Position numbers and translations under genes: made by a program | Notes under the pieces: model-generated | Database searches by the model: none | What the model was told of the DNA's origin: nothing | The model's input: only the letters and a program-made list of their open reading frames with translations | Assembly (NCBI RefSeq): GCF_018141005.1 | Contig: NZ_CP046582.1 | Span: 3,906,001-3,970,000, forward strand | Direction of reading: 5' to 3' | Source of the DNA: Erwinia sp. E602 | Lineage (GTDB): Bacteria > Pseudomonadota > Gammaproteobacteria > Enterobacterales > Enterobacteriaceae | Length of the DNA stretch: 64,000 nt | Shown: in pieces, positions 19,556-28,536 of the stretch | How the letters are laid out: every line of letters starts with the position of its first letter | How positions within the stretch are numbered: position 1 is the first letter of the stretch

Positions 19556-19588
19556 AATGAAGCCGGGAATGCTGTCTCCCGCTTCATT
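19556..19588 (+). terminator. Strong hairpin between dksA and gluQ
   Basis: The arms AATGAAGC-CGGGA and TCCCG-CTTCATT form a 12-bp stem with one bulged C and an 8-nt loop, starting 17 bases after the dksA stop. No U-run follows. It overlaps two candidate upstream ATG codons for gluQ, which favours the later gluQ start. Confidence 0.55.
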
Positions 19589-19607
19589 GCCCTGCTCCCC
19601 CCGTATT

Positions 19608-20516
19608 ATGTCATCACGCTATATCGGGCGTTTTGCCCCCTCACCCTCCGGCGATCTGCATTTTGGCTCTCTGATAGCCGCCCTTGGCAGTTATCTGCAG
19701 GCGCGTGCGCAACAGGGAACCTGGCGGGTGCGAATTGAAGATATCGATCCGCCGCGTGAGGTGCCGGGTGCCGCCAGCCGCATTCTTCAGCAGCTTGAGC
19801 ATTACGGCCTGCACTGGGACGGAGAGGTGCTGTGGCAGTCGCAGCGCCATGAGGCTTACCGCGCGGTGCTGGCGCAGCTGCACCAGCAGGGGCAGAGCTA
19901 TTTCTGCACCTGCACCCGCAGCCGTATTCAGCAGGCCGGTGGGCTGTACGACGGCCACTGCCGCACGCGTCAGCACGGCCCGCAAAACGCCGCCGTGCGT
20001 CTGCACGTCAGCCAGCCGGTGGGCCAGTTCAGCGACCGTCTGCGCGGCACGGTGCAGGCCGATGCGCGGCTGGCGGCTGAGGACTTTATCATCCACCGTC
20101 GCGATGGCCTGTTTGCCTATAATCTGGCGGTGGTGGTTGATGACCACTTCCAGGGCATTACCGAAGTGGTACGCGGCGCGGATCTGATTGAGCCGACGGT
20201 GCGCCAGATAACGCTTTATCAGCAGCTGGGCTGGCCCGTGCCTGCACATCTGCACCTGCCGCTGGTGCTCAATCACGACGGTAACAAGCTGTCGAAGCAG
20301 AACCACGCCCCGCCGCTGCCGCCCGGTGACCCGCGCCCGGCGCTGGTACAGGCGCTGGCGTTTCTCGGCCAGCCGCTGGCTGCCGGCTGGCAGGATTTGA
20401 CGCTACAGGGGCTGTTACAGCAGGCGATCGCTGACTGGAATCCCTTACAGATTCCCGTAAAGGATGCGCCACTACAGGATAAGGCGACTTCATCATTCTC
20501 AAATGGATTACTCTGA
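19608..20516 (+). CDS. gluQ: Glutamyl-Q tRNA(Asp) synthetase
   Basis: Truncated glutamyl-tRNA synthetase paralogue that attaches glutamate to queuosine at the wobble base of tRNA-Asp. In the 302-residue form are the HIGH-like [11 protein letters not shown], zinc ligands (CTC and YDGHC), [12 protein letters not shown], and the KMSKS-like KLSKQNH; the anticodon domain is absent, as is normal. I prefer the ATG of MSSRYIGRF because it matches the E. coli N-terminus and lies beyond the hairpin at 19556-19588. ATGs at 19545 and 19557 are in frame, and the latter has a better Shine-Dalgarno, so the start is uncertain. Confidence 0.9.
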   Translation: MSSRYIGRFAPSPSGDLHFGSLIAALGSYLQARAQQGTWRVRIEDIDPPREVPGAASRILQQLEHYGLHWDGEVLWQSQRHEAYRAVLAQLHQQGQSYFCTCTRSRIQQAGGLYDGHCRTRQHGPQNAAVRLHVSQPVGQFSDRLRGTVQADARLAAEDFIIHRRDGLFAYNLAVVVDDHFQGITEVVRGADLIEPTVRQITLYQQLGWPVPAHLHLPLVLNHDGNKLSKQNHAPPLPPGDPRPALVQALAFLGQPLAAGWQDLTLQGLLQQAIADWNPLQIPVKDAPLQDKATSSFSNGLL

Positions 20517-20564
20517 GCTATGATTAGCCGCTGTTTTTACCGACCAGATTTATTTGTCACTATC

Positions 20565-20577
20565 GAGGTGTCCCATT
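20565..20577 (+). promoter_or_regulatory. Ribosome site and AUU start codon of pcnB
   Basis: GAGGTG (20565-20570), four bases, then ATT (20575-20577) followed by codons for Phe-Thr-Arg-Val-Ala-Asn-Phe. E. coli pcnB is known to initiate at AUU with this same peptide context, which limits expression through IF3. No ATG or GTG alternative has comparable support. Confidence 0.8.
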
Positions 20578-21990
20578 TTTACCCGAGTTGCTAATTTTTG
20601 CCGAAAGGTTCTCAGTCGCGATAGCGTGTTGCCGGTAGCCGAGGTAGAGGAAGTGCGTCAGATGACCGTTATCCCTCGCGATCGCCATACTATCTCGCGC
20701 AAGGACATCAGCGAAAACGCCCTCAAGGTGCTGTACCGCCTGAACAAAGCCGGTTTTGAGGCCTATCTGGTCGGCGGCGGCGTGCGCGATCTGCTGCTGG
20801 GTAAGAAGCCGAAAGATTTCGATGTGACCACCAACGCCACCCCGGAGCAGATGCGTAAGCTGTTCCGCAACTGCCGGCTGGTCGGCCGCCGTTTCCGCCT
20901 GGCCCACGTCATGTTCGGCCCGGAAATCATTGAGGTCGCGACCTTCCGTGGCCATCACGAAGCCGAAGCACAGCCAGAAGATGACCGCAACAGCTCGCAG
21001 CGCGGCCAGAACGGCATGCTGCTGCGCGACAATATTTTCGGTTCGATCGAAGATGACGCCCAGCGCCGCGATCTGACCATCAACAGCCTGTACTACAGCG
21101 TCGCCGACTTTAGCGTGCGCGACTACGTTGGCGGGCTGAACGACCTGCAGCAGGGCATTATCCGCATGATCGGCGATCCGGAGACGCGCTACCGCGAAGA
21201 TCCGGTACGCATGCTGCGCGTGGTGCGCTTTGCCGCCAAACTGGATATGCGCGTGGCGGCGGAAACCGCCGAGCCGATTCCGCGCCTGGCGACGCTGCTG
21301 CGTGATATCCCTGCGGCACGTCTGTTTGAAGAAGCGCTGAAGCTGCTGCAGGCCGGCCACGGCTACCAGACCTATCTGCGCCTGCGCGAGTATCAGCTGT
21401 TCCAGCCGCTGTTCCCGATGATCACACGTAACTTCACCGAACAGGGTGACAGTAATATGGAGCGGATGATCCTGCAGGTGCTGAAAAATACCGATACCCG
21501 CATCAGTAACCAGATGCGTGTCAATCCGGCGTTCCTGTTTGCCGCCATGTTCTGGTATCCGCAGCTGGAAGCGGCGCAGAAAATTGCCCAGGAGAGCGGG
21601 CTGGCTTATTACGACGCCTTTGCGCTGGCGATGAACGACGTGCTGGATGAAGCCTGCCGTTCTCTGGCGATCCCGAAACGCATTACCACCCTGGTGCGCG
21701 ATATCTGGCAGCTACAGCTGCGCCTGTCGCGCCGCCACGGCAAGCGCGCGTGGAAGCTGATGGAGCATCCTAAGTTCCGCGCCGCCTATGACCTGCTGGC
21801 GCTGCGCGCCGAAGTGGAGAACAATTCAGAGCTGCACCGCCTGACCACCTGGTGGGGCGAGTTCCAGGTCTCCGCGCCGCCGCAGCAGAAAACCATGCTC
21901 AACACCCTTGGTGACGATCCGGATCCGCGCCGCCGTACCCGCCGCCCGCGCAAGCGCGCGCCGCGCCGTGACTACAGCAGCAACGAATGA
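20575..21990 (+). CDS. pcnB: Poly(A) polymerase I
   Basis: Adds poly(A) tails to RNA 3' ends, promoting degradation by the exosome-like PNPase system and controlling ColE1-type plasmid copy number. It is a class II nucleotidyltransferase of 471 residues. Visible are [12 protein letters not shown] and the catalytic pair in KDFDV (about D81 and D83), the [11 protein letters not shown] segment, the ENP/ERM-like [11 protein letters not shown], and a basic C-terminus ([13 protein letters not shown]). I start at the AUU codon with GAGGTG upstream. The stop overlaps folK by 4 bases. Confidence 0.95.
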   Translation: MFTRVANFCRKVLSRDSVLPVAEVEEVRQMTVIPRDRHTISRKDISENALKVLYRLNKAGFEAYLVGGGVRDLLLGKKPKDFDVTTNATPEQMRKLFRNCRLVGRRFRLAHVMFGPEIIEVATFRGHHEAEAQPEDDRNSSQRGQNGMLLRDNIFGSIEDDAQRRDLTINSLYYSVADFSVRDYVGGLNDLQQGIIRMIGDPETRYREDPVRMLRVVRFAAKLDMRVAAETAEPIPRLATLLRDIPAARLFEEALKLLQAGHGYQTYLRLREYQLFQPLFPMITRNFTEQGDSNMERMILQVLKNTDTRISNQMRVNPAFLFAAMFWYPQLEAAQKIAQESGLAYYDAFALAMNDVLDEACRSLAIPKRITTLVRDIWQLQLRLSRRHGKRAWKLMEHPKFRAAYDLLALRAEVENNSELHRLTTWWGEFQVSAPPQQKTMLNTLGDDPDPRRRTRRPRKRAPRRDYSSNE

Positions 21991-22466
21991 CCCGCGTTTA
22001 TCTGGCGCTGGGCAGCAACCTGGCCGACCCGCTGCATCAGGTGCAGTCCGCGCTGGACGCGCTGGCGGCCATTCCCGCTACCACGCGGGTTGCCACCTCG
22101 TCGCTGTACCGCACCCCGCCTTACGGCCCGCCGGACCAGCCTGACTATCTCAACGCCGCCGTGGCGCTGGAGACGACGTTAAGCCCGGAAGCGCTGCTCG
22201 ATCATACCCAGCGTATTGAGCTGGAGCAGGGGCGGGTGCGTAAGGATCACCGCTGGGGCCCGCGCACGCTGGATCTCGATATTATGCTGTTCGGCTCGCT
22301 GACCCTGGCCAGCGAGCGGCTGACCGTGCCGCATTACGACATGCACAACCGCGCCTTTATGCTGCTGCCGTTGCTGGAGATTGCACCGGACCTGCGCCTG
22401 CCCGATGGCACCGTGCTGGCCGCTTTACTGGCAACACTCGACAGCAGCAGCATCCGCCGCTGGTAA
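21987..22466 (+). CDS. folK: 6-hydroxymethyl-7,8-dihydropterin pyrophosphokinase
   Basis: Transfers pyrophosphate from ATP to 6-hydroxymethyl-dihydropterin in folate synthesis. It has 159 residues, as in E. coli. Motifs are [11 protein letters not shown] at the N-terminus, [35 protein letters not shown] with the magnesium-binding Asp pair, and [12 protein letters not shown]. The ATGA overlap with pcnB indicates coupled translation. Confidence 0.97.
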   Translation: MTRVYLALGSNLADPLHQVQSALDALAAIPATTRVATSSLYRTPPYGPPDQPDYLNAAVALETTLSPEALLDHTQRIELEQGRVRKDHRWGPRTLDLDIMLFGSLTLASERLTVPHYDMHNRAFMLLPLLEIAPDLRLPDGTVLAALLATLDSSSIRRW

Positions 22467-22586
22467 TTGGCAAGACGGCTGCCTCCGCGATGGATGCCGC
22501 TTTGCACGCCCTGCCCCTTCCATTAAGATACGCCCATCGTTTTCCAGTGACCGGATGCAGCACAACCCCGGTATTTTGAGGACACC

Positions 22587-23381
22587 ATGAAACCAACAAC
22601 CGTCGCCACGCTTCGCCAGTGGAAGCAGCAGGGGCGCAAATTTGCCTCACTCACCGCCTATGACTTCAGTTTCGCCCGCCTGTTTGCCGACGAAGGCATT
22701 CCGGTACTGCTGGTGGGAGACTCGCTGGGCATGGTGGTGCAGGGGCACGACTCCACGCTGCCGGTCTCCGTCAGCGACATCGCCTACCACACCGCCGCGG
22801 TGCGCCGTGGCGCACCGGCCGCGTTGCTGCTCGCCGACCTGCCGTTTATGAGCTATGCCACTCCTCAGCAGACTTTTGACAGCGCCGCCGTACTGATGCG
22901 CGCCGGGGCTAATATGGTCAAGCTGGAGGGCGGTAAATGGCTGGCGGAAACGGTGCAACAGCTGACCGAGCGCGCGGTCCCGGTCTGTGGTCACCTTGGC
23001 CTGACGCCGCAGTCGGTAAACGTATTCGGCGGCTATAAGGTGCAGGGGCGCGAGCAGGCCGACGCCGACCGCCTGCTGGAAGACGCGCTGGCGCTGGAAG
23101 CGGCCGGCATGCAGCTGCTGGTGCTGGAGTGCGTGCCGGTGGCGCTGGCGCAGCGCGTGACCGAGGCGCTGGCAATCCCGGTGATCGGCATCGGTGCCGG
23201 TAACACCACCGACGGCCAGATCCTGGTGATGCATGACGCCTTCGGCGTCACCGGCGGCCATATTCCGAAATTTTCGAAAAACTTCCTCGCCGAAGCCGGG
23301 GAGATCCGTGCCGCCGTTCGTCAGTATGCGGCAGAAGTGGAGGCCGGGACCTACCCGGCGGCCCAACACAGTTTCCAGTAA
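22587..23381 (+). CDS. panB: 3-methyl-2-oxobutanoate hydroxymethyltransferase
   Basis: First committed step of pantothenate synthesis: transfers a hydroxymethyl group from methylene-THF to alpha-ketoisovalerate. It has 264 residues and a TIM-barrel fold. Visible are [29 protein letters not shown] with metal-binding Asp, [26 protein letters not shown] and the catalytic-Glu region VLECVP, plus [24 protein letters not shown] precedes the ATG. panC follows after 14 bases. Confidence 0.98.
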   Translation: MKPTTVATLRQWKQQGRKFASLTAYDFSFARLFADEGIPVLLVGDSLGMVVQGHDSTLPVSVSDIAYHTAAVRRGAPAALLLADLPFMSYATPQQTFDSAAVLMRAGANMVKLEGGKWLAETVQQLTERAVPVCGHLGLTPQSVNVFGGYKVQGREQADADRLLEDALALEAAGMQLLVLECVPVALAQRVTEALAIPVIGIGAGNTTDGQILVMHDAFGVTGGHIPKFSKNFLAEAGEIRAAVRQYAAEVEAGTYPAAQHSFQ

Positions 23382-23395
23382 CAAGGGAGAATACC

Positions 23396-24250
23396 GTGCT
23401 GATTATTGAAACTCTGCCGCTGCTGCGTCGCGAAATCCGTCGCTGGCGGCAGGACGGGCAGCGCATTGCGCTGGTGCCGACCATGGGCAACCTGCACGAC
23501 GGCCATATGACGCTGGTCGATGAAGCCCGCGCCCGCGCGGATATCGTCGTGGCCTCGATTTTCGTCAATCCGATGCAGTTCGAACGTGCCGACGACCTGG
23601 CCCGCTACCCGCGCACGCTGCAGCAGGACTGCGAAAAGCTCAACCAGCGCGGCGCAGACCTGGTGTTTGCCCCGGCCCCCGCCGATATCTACCCGCAGGG
23701 GCTGGGCGAGCAGACCTTTGTCGAGGTGCCCGGACTTTCCACGCTGCTGGAGGGTGCCAGCCGTCCGGGGCACTTCCGCGGCGTCTCCACCATCGTCAGC
23801 AAGCTGTTTAATCTGGTGCAGCCGGACGTGGCCTGCTTCGGCGAGAAGGATTACCAGCAGCTGGCGCTGATCCGCAAAATGGTAGCGGATATGGGCTTTG
23901 ACATTGAGATTGTCGGCGTGCCGACCGTGCGCGCGAAAGATGGCCTGGCGCTCAGCTCGCGCAACGGCTACCTGACCGCAGAGGAGCGCAAGATCGCTCC
24001 CCTGCTGAGCCAGGTGATGAATCAGGTGGCAGAACAGCTGGCCAGCGGCGAGCGCCACGTGGACGAGCTGATTTCCGGGGCAGAAACCCGCCTTGCTGAG
24101 CAGGGCCTGCAGGCCGACGGCCTGGCGATTGTCGATGCCGACACGCTGCTGCCGCTGACCGTCGACAGCCGCCGGGGGGTGATCCTGATGGCCGCCTGGC
24201 TCGGCAAGGCGCGGCTGATCGACAACCAGCAGGTTGATCTGACGCAGTAA
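23396..24250 (+). CDS. panC: Pantothenate synthetase
   Basis: ATP-dependent ligation of pantoate and beta-alanine. The protein has 284 residues. The nucleotidyltransferase HIGH-type motif MGNLHDGH is at about 30-37, FVNPMQF and FGEKDYQQL follow, and the KMSKS-type loop is [10 protein letters not shown]. It initiates at GTG with AAGGGAGA upstream. It is the second gene of panBCD. Confidence 0.97.
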   Translation: MLIIETLPLLRREIRRWRQDGQRIALVPTMGNLHDGHMTLVDEARARADIVVASIFVNPMQFERADDLARYPRTLQQDCEKLNQRGADLVFAPAPADIYPQGLGEQTFVEVPGLSTLLEGASRPGHFRGVSTIVSKLFNLVQPDVACFGEKDYQQLALIRKMVADMGFDIEIVGVPTVRAKDGLALSSRNGYLTAEERKIAPLLSQVMNQVAEQLASGERHVDELISGAETRLAEQGLQADGLAIVDADTLLPLTVDSRRGVILMAAWLGKARLIDNQQVDLTQ

Positions 24251-24356
24251 ATCATTTGCGCGGCTCCGGCACACCGTGAGCCGTTTTTTAGCACGCTCCG
24301 CGCCAGGCCAGACCGCAGGTCTGCCTGCTGACCGGAGGAATAACCAGGGTGAGTTT

Positions 24357-24737
24357 ATGGTACGCACTATGCTGCAGGGCAAGCTGCACCGGGTGAAGGT
24401 GACCCAGGCAGATCTGAATTACGAAGGTTCCTGCGCCATCGATCAGGATTTTCTCGACGCTTCCGGCATTCTGCAATACGAAGCCATCGACATTTATAAC
24501 GTTAACAACGGCCAGCGTTTTTCCACCTACGCAATCGCGGCGGAACGCGGATCGAAGATTATCTCGGTCAACGGCGCGGCGGCACGCTGTGCCTGCGCCG
24601 GCGACCTGCTGATTATCTGTTCATACGTGCAGATGAGCGACGCCGAGGCGCGCGAGTGGCAGCCGAAAGTGGCCTACTTTGAGGGCGACAACCAGATGAA
24701 ACGGCTGGCGAAAGCCGTGCCGGTTCAGGTTGCCTGA
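24357..24737 (+). CDS. panD: Aspartate 1-decarboxylase precursor (pyruvoyl enzyme)
   Basis: Makes beta-alanine for PanC. The 126-residue zymogen is cleaved between Gly24 and Ser25 (YEGSC) to generate the pyruvoyl group. The N-terminus [20 protein letters not shown] is diagnostic, with VNGAAAR and NVAYF-type [12 protein letters not shown] further on. I start at the ATG after AGGGTGAGTTT rather than the in-frame ATG 81 bases earlier. It is last in panBCD; a repeat-rich gap follows. Confidence 0.97.
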   Translation: MVRTMLQGKLHRVKVTQADLNYEGSCAIDQDFLDASGILQYEAIDIYNVNNGQRFSTYAIAAERGSKIISVNGAAARCACAGDLLIICSYVQMSDAEAREWQPKVAYFEGDNQMKRLAKAVPVQVA

Positions 24738-24796
24738 CTGGTAAAAGGATGAGCATTGCTGCCCCTACGCAAAGGCTTTTTTGTGGTTAGACGGAG

Positions 24797-24845
24797 CCTG
24801 GTTCAGGTCGCCTGCTAGCACGGTGTCTTGCTCAGGGAGCCTGTG
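24797..24845 (-). repeat. Family B repeat, partial (end with flank)
   Basis: Plus-strand GCTCAGGGAGCCTGT (24830-24844) equals the complement of the right end of the 2497-2911 units. The preceding GGTCGCCTG...TAGC resembles their inter-unit spacer. The match stops after CCTGT. Confidence 0.6.
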
Positions 24846-24956
24846 GGAGAAAACCGTTAACTCCGTGCCCGACTTCCATCCCTGCGTTTGCATTGTTTGC
24901 AGGTGACATCATCTGCGGGTTCGGCGATCGATGGACTGTGGCAGCAATATCAGAAC

Positions 24957-25077
24957 GTTCGGGCAATCGGGTATATCCGGGTTAGCGGACCGTCGACGGC
25001 CAGGGATGGCCGGCGCCGAGCCTCCATGGACGGACTCGTGGCGTGTCCGCGTTCCGGATATACCCGATACGCCGGGC
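24957..25077 (+). repeat. Family A palindromic intergenic repeat, copy 2
   Basis: A perfect 15-bp inverted repeat (24966-24980 ATCGGGTATATCCGG; 25054-25068 its complement) encloses GCGGAC/GTCCGC-type inner bases and a CGGCC/GGCCG hairpin with loop AGGGAT. Relative to copy 1 the outer arms differ at three adjacent positions (CTG to ATA), matched on the other arm (CAG to TAT), so pairing is kept. Confidence 0.75.
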
Positions 25078-25104
25078 ACCGGAACCCGCAGCGACTTCTG
25101 CTTT

Positions 25105-25163
25105 GTGCGGGCCATCCCTGGCCCGCGATGCTTTGCTCCGTGTACAGGCTGCCATCGCTGTAA
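25105..25163 (-). repeat. Family B repeat, partial (other end)
   Basis: The minus strand reads the left half of a family B unit: CCTGTACACGGAGCAAAG, then GCGGGCC-AGGGAT-GGCCCGC. It ends abruptly after the hairpin. One base of the terminal GGGAGCC differs (GGCAGCC). Confidence 0.7.
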
Positions 25164-25191
25164 TGGCGGAGCCGTCTGGCGAGAGTCCTTG

Positions 25192-25962
25192 TCAGGTGCG
25201 CAGTCCGCGCCCGCGCTGAATCAGCGTCCACACCAGCGCGTAAAACACCAGGATAAACGCCACCAGCACGCCTAAGGTGAACACCAGCGGCACGTCGTTG
25301 ATGCCGAGGAAGCCGTAGCGGAAGCCGCTGATCATATAGACGATCGGGTTCAGCTTCGACACCATCTGCCAGAACGGTGGCAACAGGGTCAGCGAGTAGA
25401 ATACCCCGCCGAGGTAGGTCAGCGGCGTCAGCACAAAGGTCGGGATCAGGCTGATATCGTCAAAGGTACGGGCAAACACCGCATTCAGCAGCCCGGCCAG
25501 CGAGAACAGCACCGCCGTCAGCACCAGCGTCACCGCCACCATCAGCCAGGAATGCACGTGGAACGGCACGAAGAACAGTGAAATCGCGGTCACCAGCACG
25601 CCCACGCAGATGCCACGCGCCACGCCACCGCCGACGTATCCGGCAATAATCACGTGCGTCGGCACCGGTGCCACCAGCAGCTCTTCAATATTGCGCTGGA
25701 ACTTGGCGCTGAAAAATGATGACGCCACGTTGGCATAGGCGTTGGTGATCACCGCCATCATAATCAGCCCCGGCACGATAAACTGCATATAGCTGAAGCC
25801 GTGCATCTCACCGATGCGCGAACCGATCAGGTTGCCGAAGATGATGAAATAGAGCGTCATGGTGATCACCGGCGGCACCAGGGTCTGGATCCAGATGCGC
25901 GCAAAACGGTTAACCTCTTTCGCCCAGATACTCTTCAGGGCCACCCAGTAAAGATGTGTCAT
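25192..25962 (-). CDS. yadH: ABC-2 type inner-membrane permease YadH
   Basis: Permease partner of YadG in an ABC-2 exporter of unknown substrate. The 256 residues carry about six membrane segments (for example FIVPGLIMMAVITNAY, LMVAVTLVLTAVLF) and the ABC-2 family region FARTFDDISLIPTFVLTPLTYLGGVFYSL. The start overlaps the yadG stop by 4 bases, so the two form an operon on the minus strand. Confidence 0.95.
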   Translation of the reverse strand: MTHLYWVALKSIWAKEVNRFARIWIQTLVPPVITMTLYFIIFGNLIGSRIGEMHGFSYMQFIVPGLIMMAVITNAYANVASSFFSAKFQRNIEELLVAPVPTHVIIAGYVGGGVARGICVGVLVTAISLFFVPFHVHSWLMVAVTLVLTAVLFSLAGLLNAVFARTFDDISLIPTFVLTPLTYLGGVFYSLTLLPPFWQMVSKLNPIVYMISGFRYGFLGINDVPLVFTLGVLVAFILVFYALVWTLIQRGRGLRT

Positions 25963-26885
25963 GCTTTTTCTCCTCTGCGCCCGTTCACCAGGTCGACAAA
26001 CAGCTCCTCCAGACGGTTGGCCTTATTACGCATACTCAGTACCTGCACGCCCTGGCTGGAGAGCTGGCTGAACACGCTGTTCAGCCCCTGCTCACGCAGC
26101 ACCTCAACTTCCAGCGTCGAGGTATCCACCAGTCGGTACTGGAACCCCTGCAGCTGCGGCAGCGGGCTTTTCGGCGCGAGATCGAGGATAAAGGTTTCCG
26201 ACTTCAGCTTGGACAGCAGCCCCTTCATCGAGGTGTTTTCCACCAGCTCACCGCGCTGGATAATGCCGATATTGCGGCACAGCATCTCCGCCTCTTCCAG
26301 ATAGTGGGTGGTGAGGATAATGGTGGTACCACGGGCGTTGAGATCCTGCAGGAAGGTCCACATCGAGCGGCGCAGCTCGATATCCACCCCGGCGGTAGGC
26401 TCGTCGAGGATCAGCAGCTTCGGCTCGTGCATCAGCGCGCGGGCGATCATCAGACGACGCTTCATACCGCCGGAGAGCATCCGCGCCCGATCGTTGCGCT
26501 TCTCCCACAGGTCGAGCTGTTTTAAGTATTTTTCCGCGCGCTGCAGCGCCTCGGCCTTCACCACGCCGTACAGGCCGGCCTGGCTGACCACGATCTGCAG
26601 CACGGTTTCAAACTGGTTGAAGTTAAACTCCTGCGGCACCAGCCCGAGCTGGCGCTTGGCGTTGACCACGTCCTGCTGCAGGTCGTAGCCAAATACCCGC
26701 ACCTTACCGCTGGTTTTGTTGACCAGCGAGCTGATAATGCCGATGGTGGTGGATTTGCCGGCCCCGTTGGGCCCGAGCAGCGCATAGAAGTCGCCGGCTT
26801 CAACCGCCAGGTCGATGCCCTTTAGTGCCTGAACGCCGCCCGCATAGGTTTTGGTCAGCTTTTCAAGTTCCAGTGCATAAGTCAT
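25959..26885 (-). CDS. yadG: ABC exporter ATP-binding protein YadG
   Basis: Cytosolic ATPase of the YadGH exporter, 308 residues. Walker A GPNGAGKST is at 38-46; then Q-loop (LVPQEFNFN), signature LSGGMKRRL, Walker B LLILDEPTAGVD and switch TTHYLEEAE. I start at MTYALELEKL, the E. coli start, with no support for the longer in-frame extension. It is divergent from can. Confidence 0.96.
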   Translation of the reverse strand: MTYALELEKLTKTYAGGVQALKGIDLAVEAGDFYALLGPNGAGKSTTIGIISSLVNKTSGKVRVFGYDLQQDVVNAKRQLGLVPQEFNFNQFETVLQIVVSQAGLYGVVKAEALQRAEKYLKQLDLWEKRNDRARMLSGGMKRRLMIARALMHEPKLLILDEPTAGVDIELRRSMWTFLQDLNARGTTIILTTHYLEEAEMLCRNIGIIQRGELVENTSMKGLLSKLKSETFILDLAPKSPLPQLQGFQYRLVDTSTLEVEVLREQGLNSVFSQLSSQGVQVLSMRNKANRLEELFVDLVNGRRGEKA

Positions 26886-26992
26886 AGGTAAAAAAGCACC
26901 CTGTTTTGTTGAGGTATCTCGTTTGTGATGTTCAAGCCGGTAGCCTTGCCCTATATTACCGCCACGCAATTACGCCACTGGCCGAGCCCATT

Positions 26993-27655
26993 ATGAAAGA
27001 TATTGAAACCCTTATCAGCAATAACCGTGAATGGTCAAAGCTGATGAAAGAGGAAGATCCCGGTTTTTTTGAACACCTTGCTCAGTCACAAAAGCCCCGT
27101 TTTCTGTGGATCGGCTGCTCTGACAGCCGGGTACCGGCCGAACGGCTGACCGGGCTGGAGCCGGGCGAACTGTTTGTGCACCGTAACGTCGCCAACCAGG
27201 TGATCCACACCGATTTAAACTGCCTGTCGGTGGTACAGTACGCGGTGGATGTGCTGGAAGTGGAGCACGTGATTATCTGCGGTCACTACGGATGCGGCGG
27301 CGTACAGGCGGCGGTAGAGAACCCGGAGCTGGGCTTAATCAACAACTGGCTGCTGCACATCCGCGATCTGTGGTACAAGCATAGTTCGTTTCTCGGCCAC
27401 CTGGCACCGGAAAAACGCTTTGATAAACTTTGCGAAATCAACGTTGTTGAACAGGTTTATAACCTCGGCCACTCCACCATCATGCAGTCAGCGTGGAAGC
27501 GCGGACAAAAAGTCTCGCTGCACGGCTGGGTCTACGGGATTCAGGATGGCTATCTGCGCGATCTGGAAGTCACCGCCACCAGCCGCGCCATTCTGGAGCA
27601 GCGCTACCGCCACTGCATCGCTAACCTGCTGAACGGCCCCGACCTGAACCCGTAA
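26993..27655 (+). CDS. can: Beta-class carbonic anhydrase
   Basis: Interconverts CO2 and bicarbonate, needed for growth in air where bicarbonate for carboxylases is limiting. It has 220 residues, equal to E. coli Can. Zinc ligands Cys42, Asp44 (GCSDSR), His98 and Cys101 (GHYGCGG) are present, with the catalytic dyad Asp44-Arg46. I start at MKDIETL; upstream in-frame codons lack a ribosome site and family similarity. Confidence 0.97.
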   Translation: MKDIETLISNNREWSKLMKEEDPGFFEHLAQSQKPRFLWIGCSDSRVPAERLTGLEPGELFVHRNVANQVIHTDLNCLSVVQYAVDVLEVEHVIICGHYGCGGVQAAVENPELGLINNWLLHIRDLWYKHSSFLGHLAPEKRFDKLCEINVVEQVYNLGHSTIMQSAWKRGQKVSLHGWVYGIQDGYLRDLEVTATSRAILEQRYRHCIANLLNGPDLNP

Positions 27656-27678
27656 GTTCAGGGGGCGCATTTTATAAC

Positions 27679-27697
27679 AGGCCGGAAAATCCGGCCT
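27679..27697 (+). terminator. Hairpin downstream of can
   Basis: An 8-bp perfect stem (AGGCCGGA with TCCGGCCT) with an AAA loop begins 24 bases after the can stop; only a short TT follows. A 14-bp direct repeat GATTGTGCGGTGGC (27703-27716 and 27722-27735) and a GGCCTGC/GCAGGCC pair fill the rest of the convergent gap with hpt. Confidence 0.5.
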
Positions 27698-27750
27698 TGG
27701 TCGATTGTGCGGTGGCCTGCAGATTGTGCGGTGGCAGGCCGCAGGCGGGG

Positions 27751-28287
27751 TTACTCGTCCAGCATCACCACATGGCCGACGTACGGCAGGTGGCGGTAGC
27801 GCTGGGCGTAGTCAATACCGTAACCGACCACAAACTTGTCGGCGATGCTGAAACCAACGTACTCCACCGGCACCTCAACCTCGCGGCGTTCCGGCTTATC
27901 CAGCAGGGTACAGATCGCCAGCGACTTCGGCCCGCGCAGGCTGAAGATCTCACGCACCTTGCTCAGGGTATTGCCTGAATCAATGATGTCTTCCACGATC
28001 AGCACGTCTTTGCCGCGAATATCTTCGTCGAGATCTTTCAGGATCTTCACGTCGCGGGTGCTGGTGGTGCCATTACCGTAGCTGGAGGCGGTCATAAAAT
28101 CGACCTCGTGCGGCACGTCAATGGCGCGGCACAGGTCGGCCATAAACATAAAGGAGCCGCGCAGCAGCCCCACCAGCACCATTTCGCTGCCGCTGTCGCG
28201 GTAGTGGTCGCTGATCTGTTTACCCAGTTCGGCAATGCGGGATTTGATCTCGGCTTCGGAGATCATCACTTCAACGGTATGTTTCAT
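27751..28287 (-). CDS. hpt: Hypoxanthine phosphoribosyltransferase
   Basis: Purine salvage enzyme making IMP (and GMP poorly) from the base and PRPP. The protein has 178 residues. The PRPP loop [14 protein letters not shown], the catalytic flexible loop ([16 protein letters not shown]) and the base-binding [20 protein letters not shown] are present. It is convergent with can. In E. coli gcd lies on the other side; here a PLP enzyme gene does. Confidence 0.97.
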   Translation of the reverse strand: MKHTVEVMISEAEIKSRIAELGKQISDHYRDSGSEMVLVGLLRGSFMFMADLCRAIDVPHEVDFMTASSYGNGTTSTRDVKILKDLDEDIRGKDVLIVEDIIDSGNTLSKVREIFSLRGPKSLAICTLLDKPERREVEVPVEYVGFSIADKFVVGYGIDYAQRYRHLPYVGHVVMLDE

Positions 28288-28536
28288 AGCTCTTCAACGG
28301 TGGTTTCAGGAAAGCAGCGCAGTTTATCACACTTCCCCGCCCCTTACCTGCCGTTGCGCAACCGCCGTTTCCGCGACCGCGCAACAGACATTCAGACTGC
28401 TATACGTAAAGATAGCCATATATAATATCGCATAAAAGATTAAGCATAGAACCTTTATGTATTTATCCTCTCCTTCCCACGCAGGTATGCTTATGCGCAA
28501 TGTTAATAACGCCCCCTGCCGCAGGCTGGAGAACCC

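Larger units (their letters stand above)
24738..25191. other. Gene-free repeat-rich region between panD and yadH
   Basis: The 454 bases hold a family A element (about 24957-25077) flanked by two partial family B pieces in minus orientation (24797-24845 and 25105-25163). No convincing gene is present. The yadD/yadE-type genes found near here in E. coli are absent. Confidence 0.75.
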
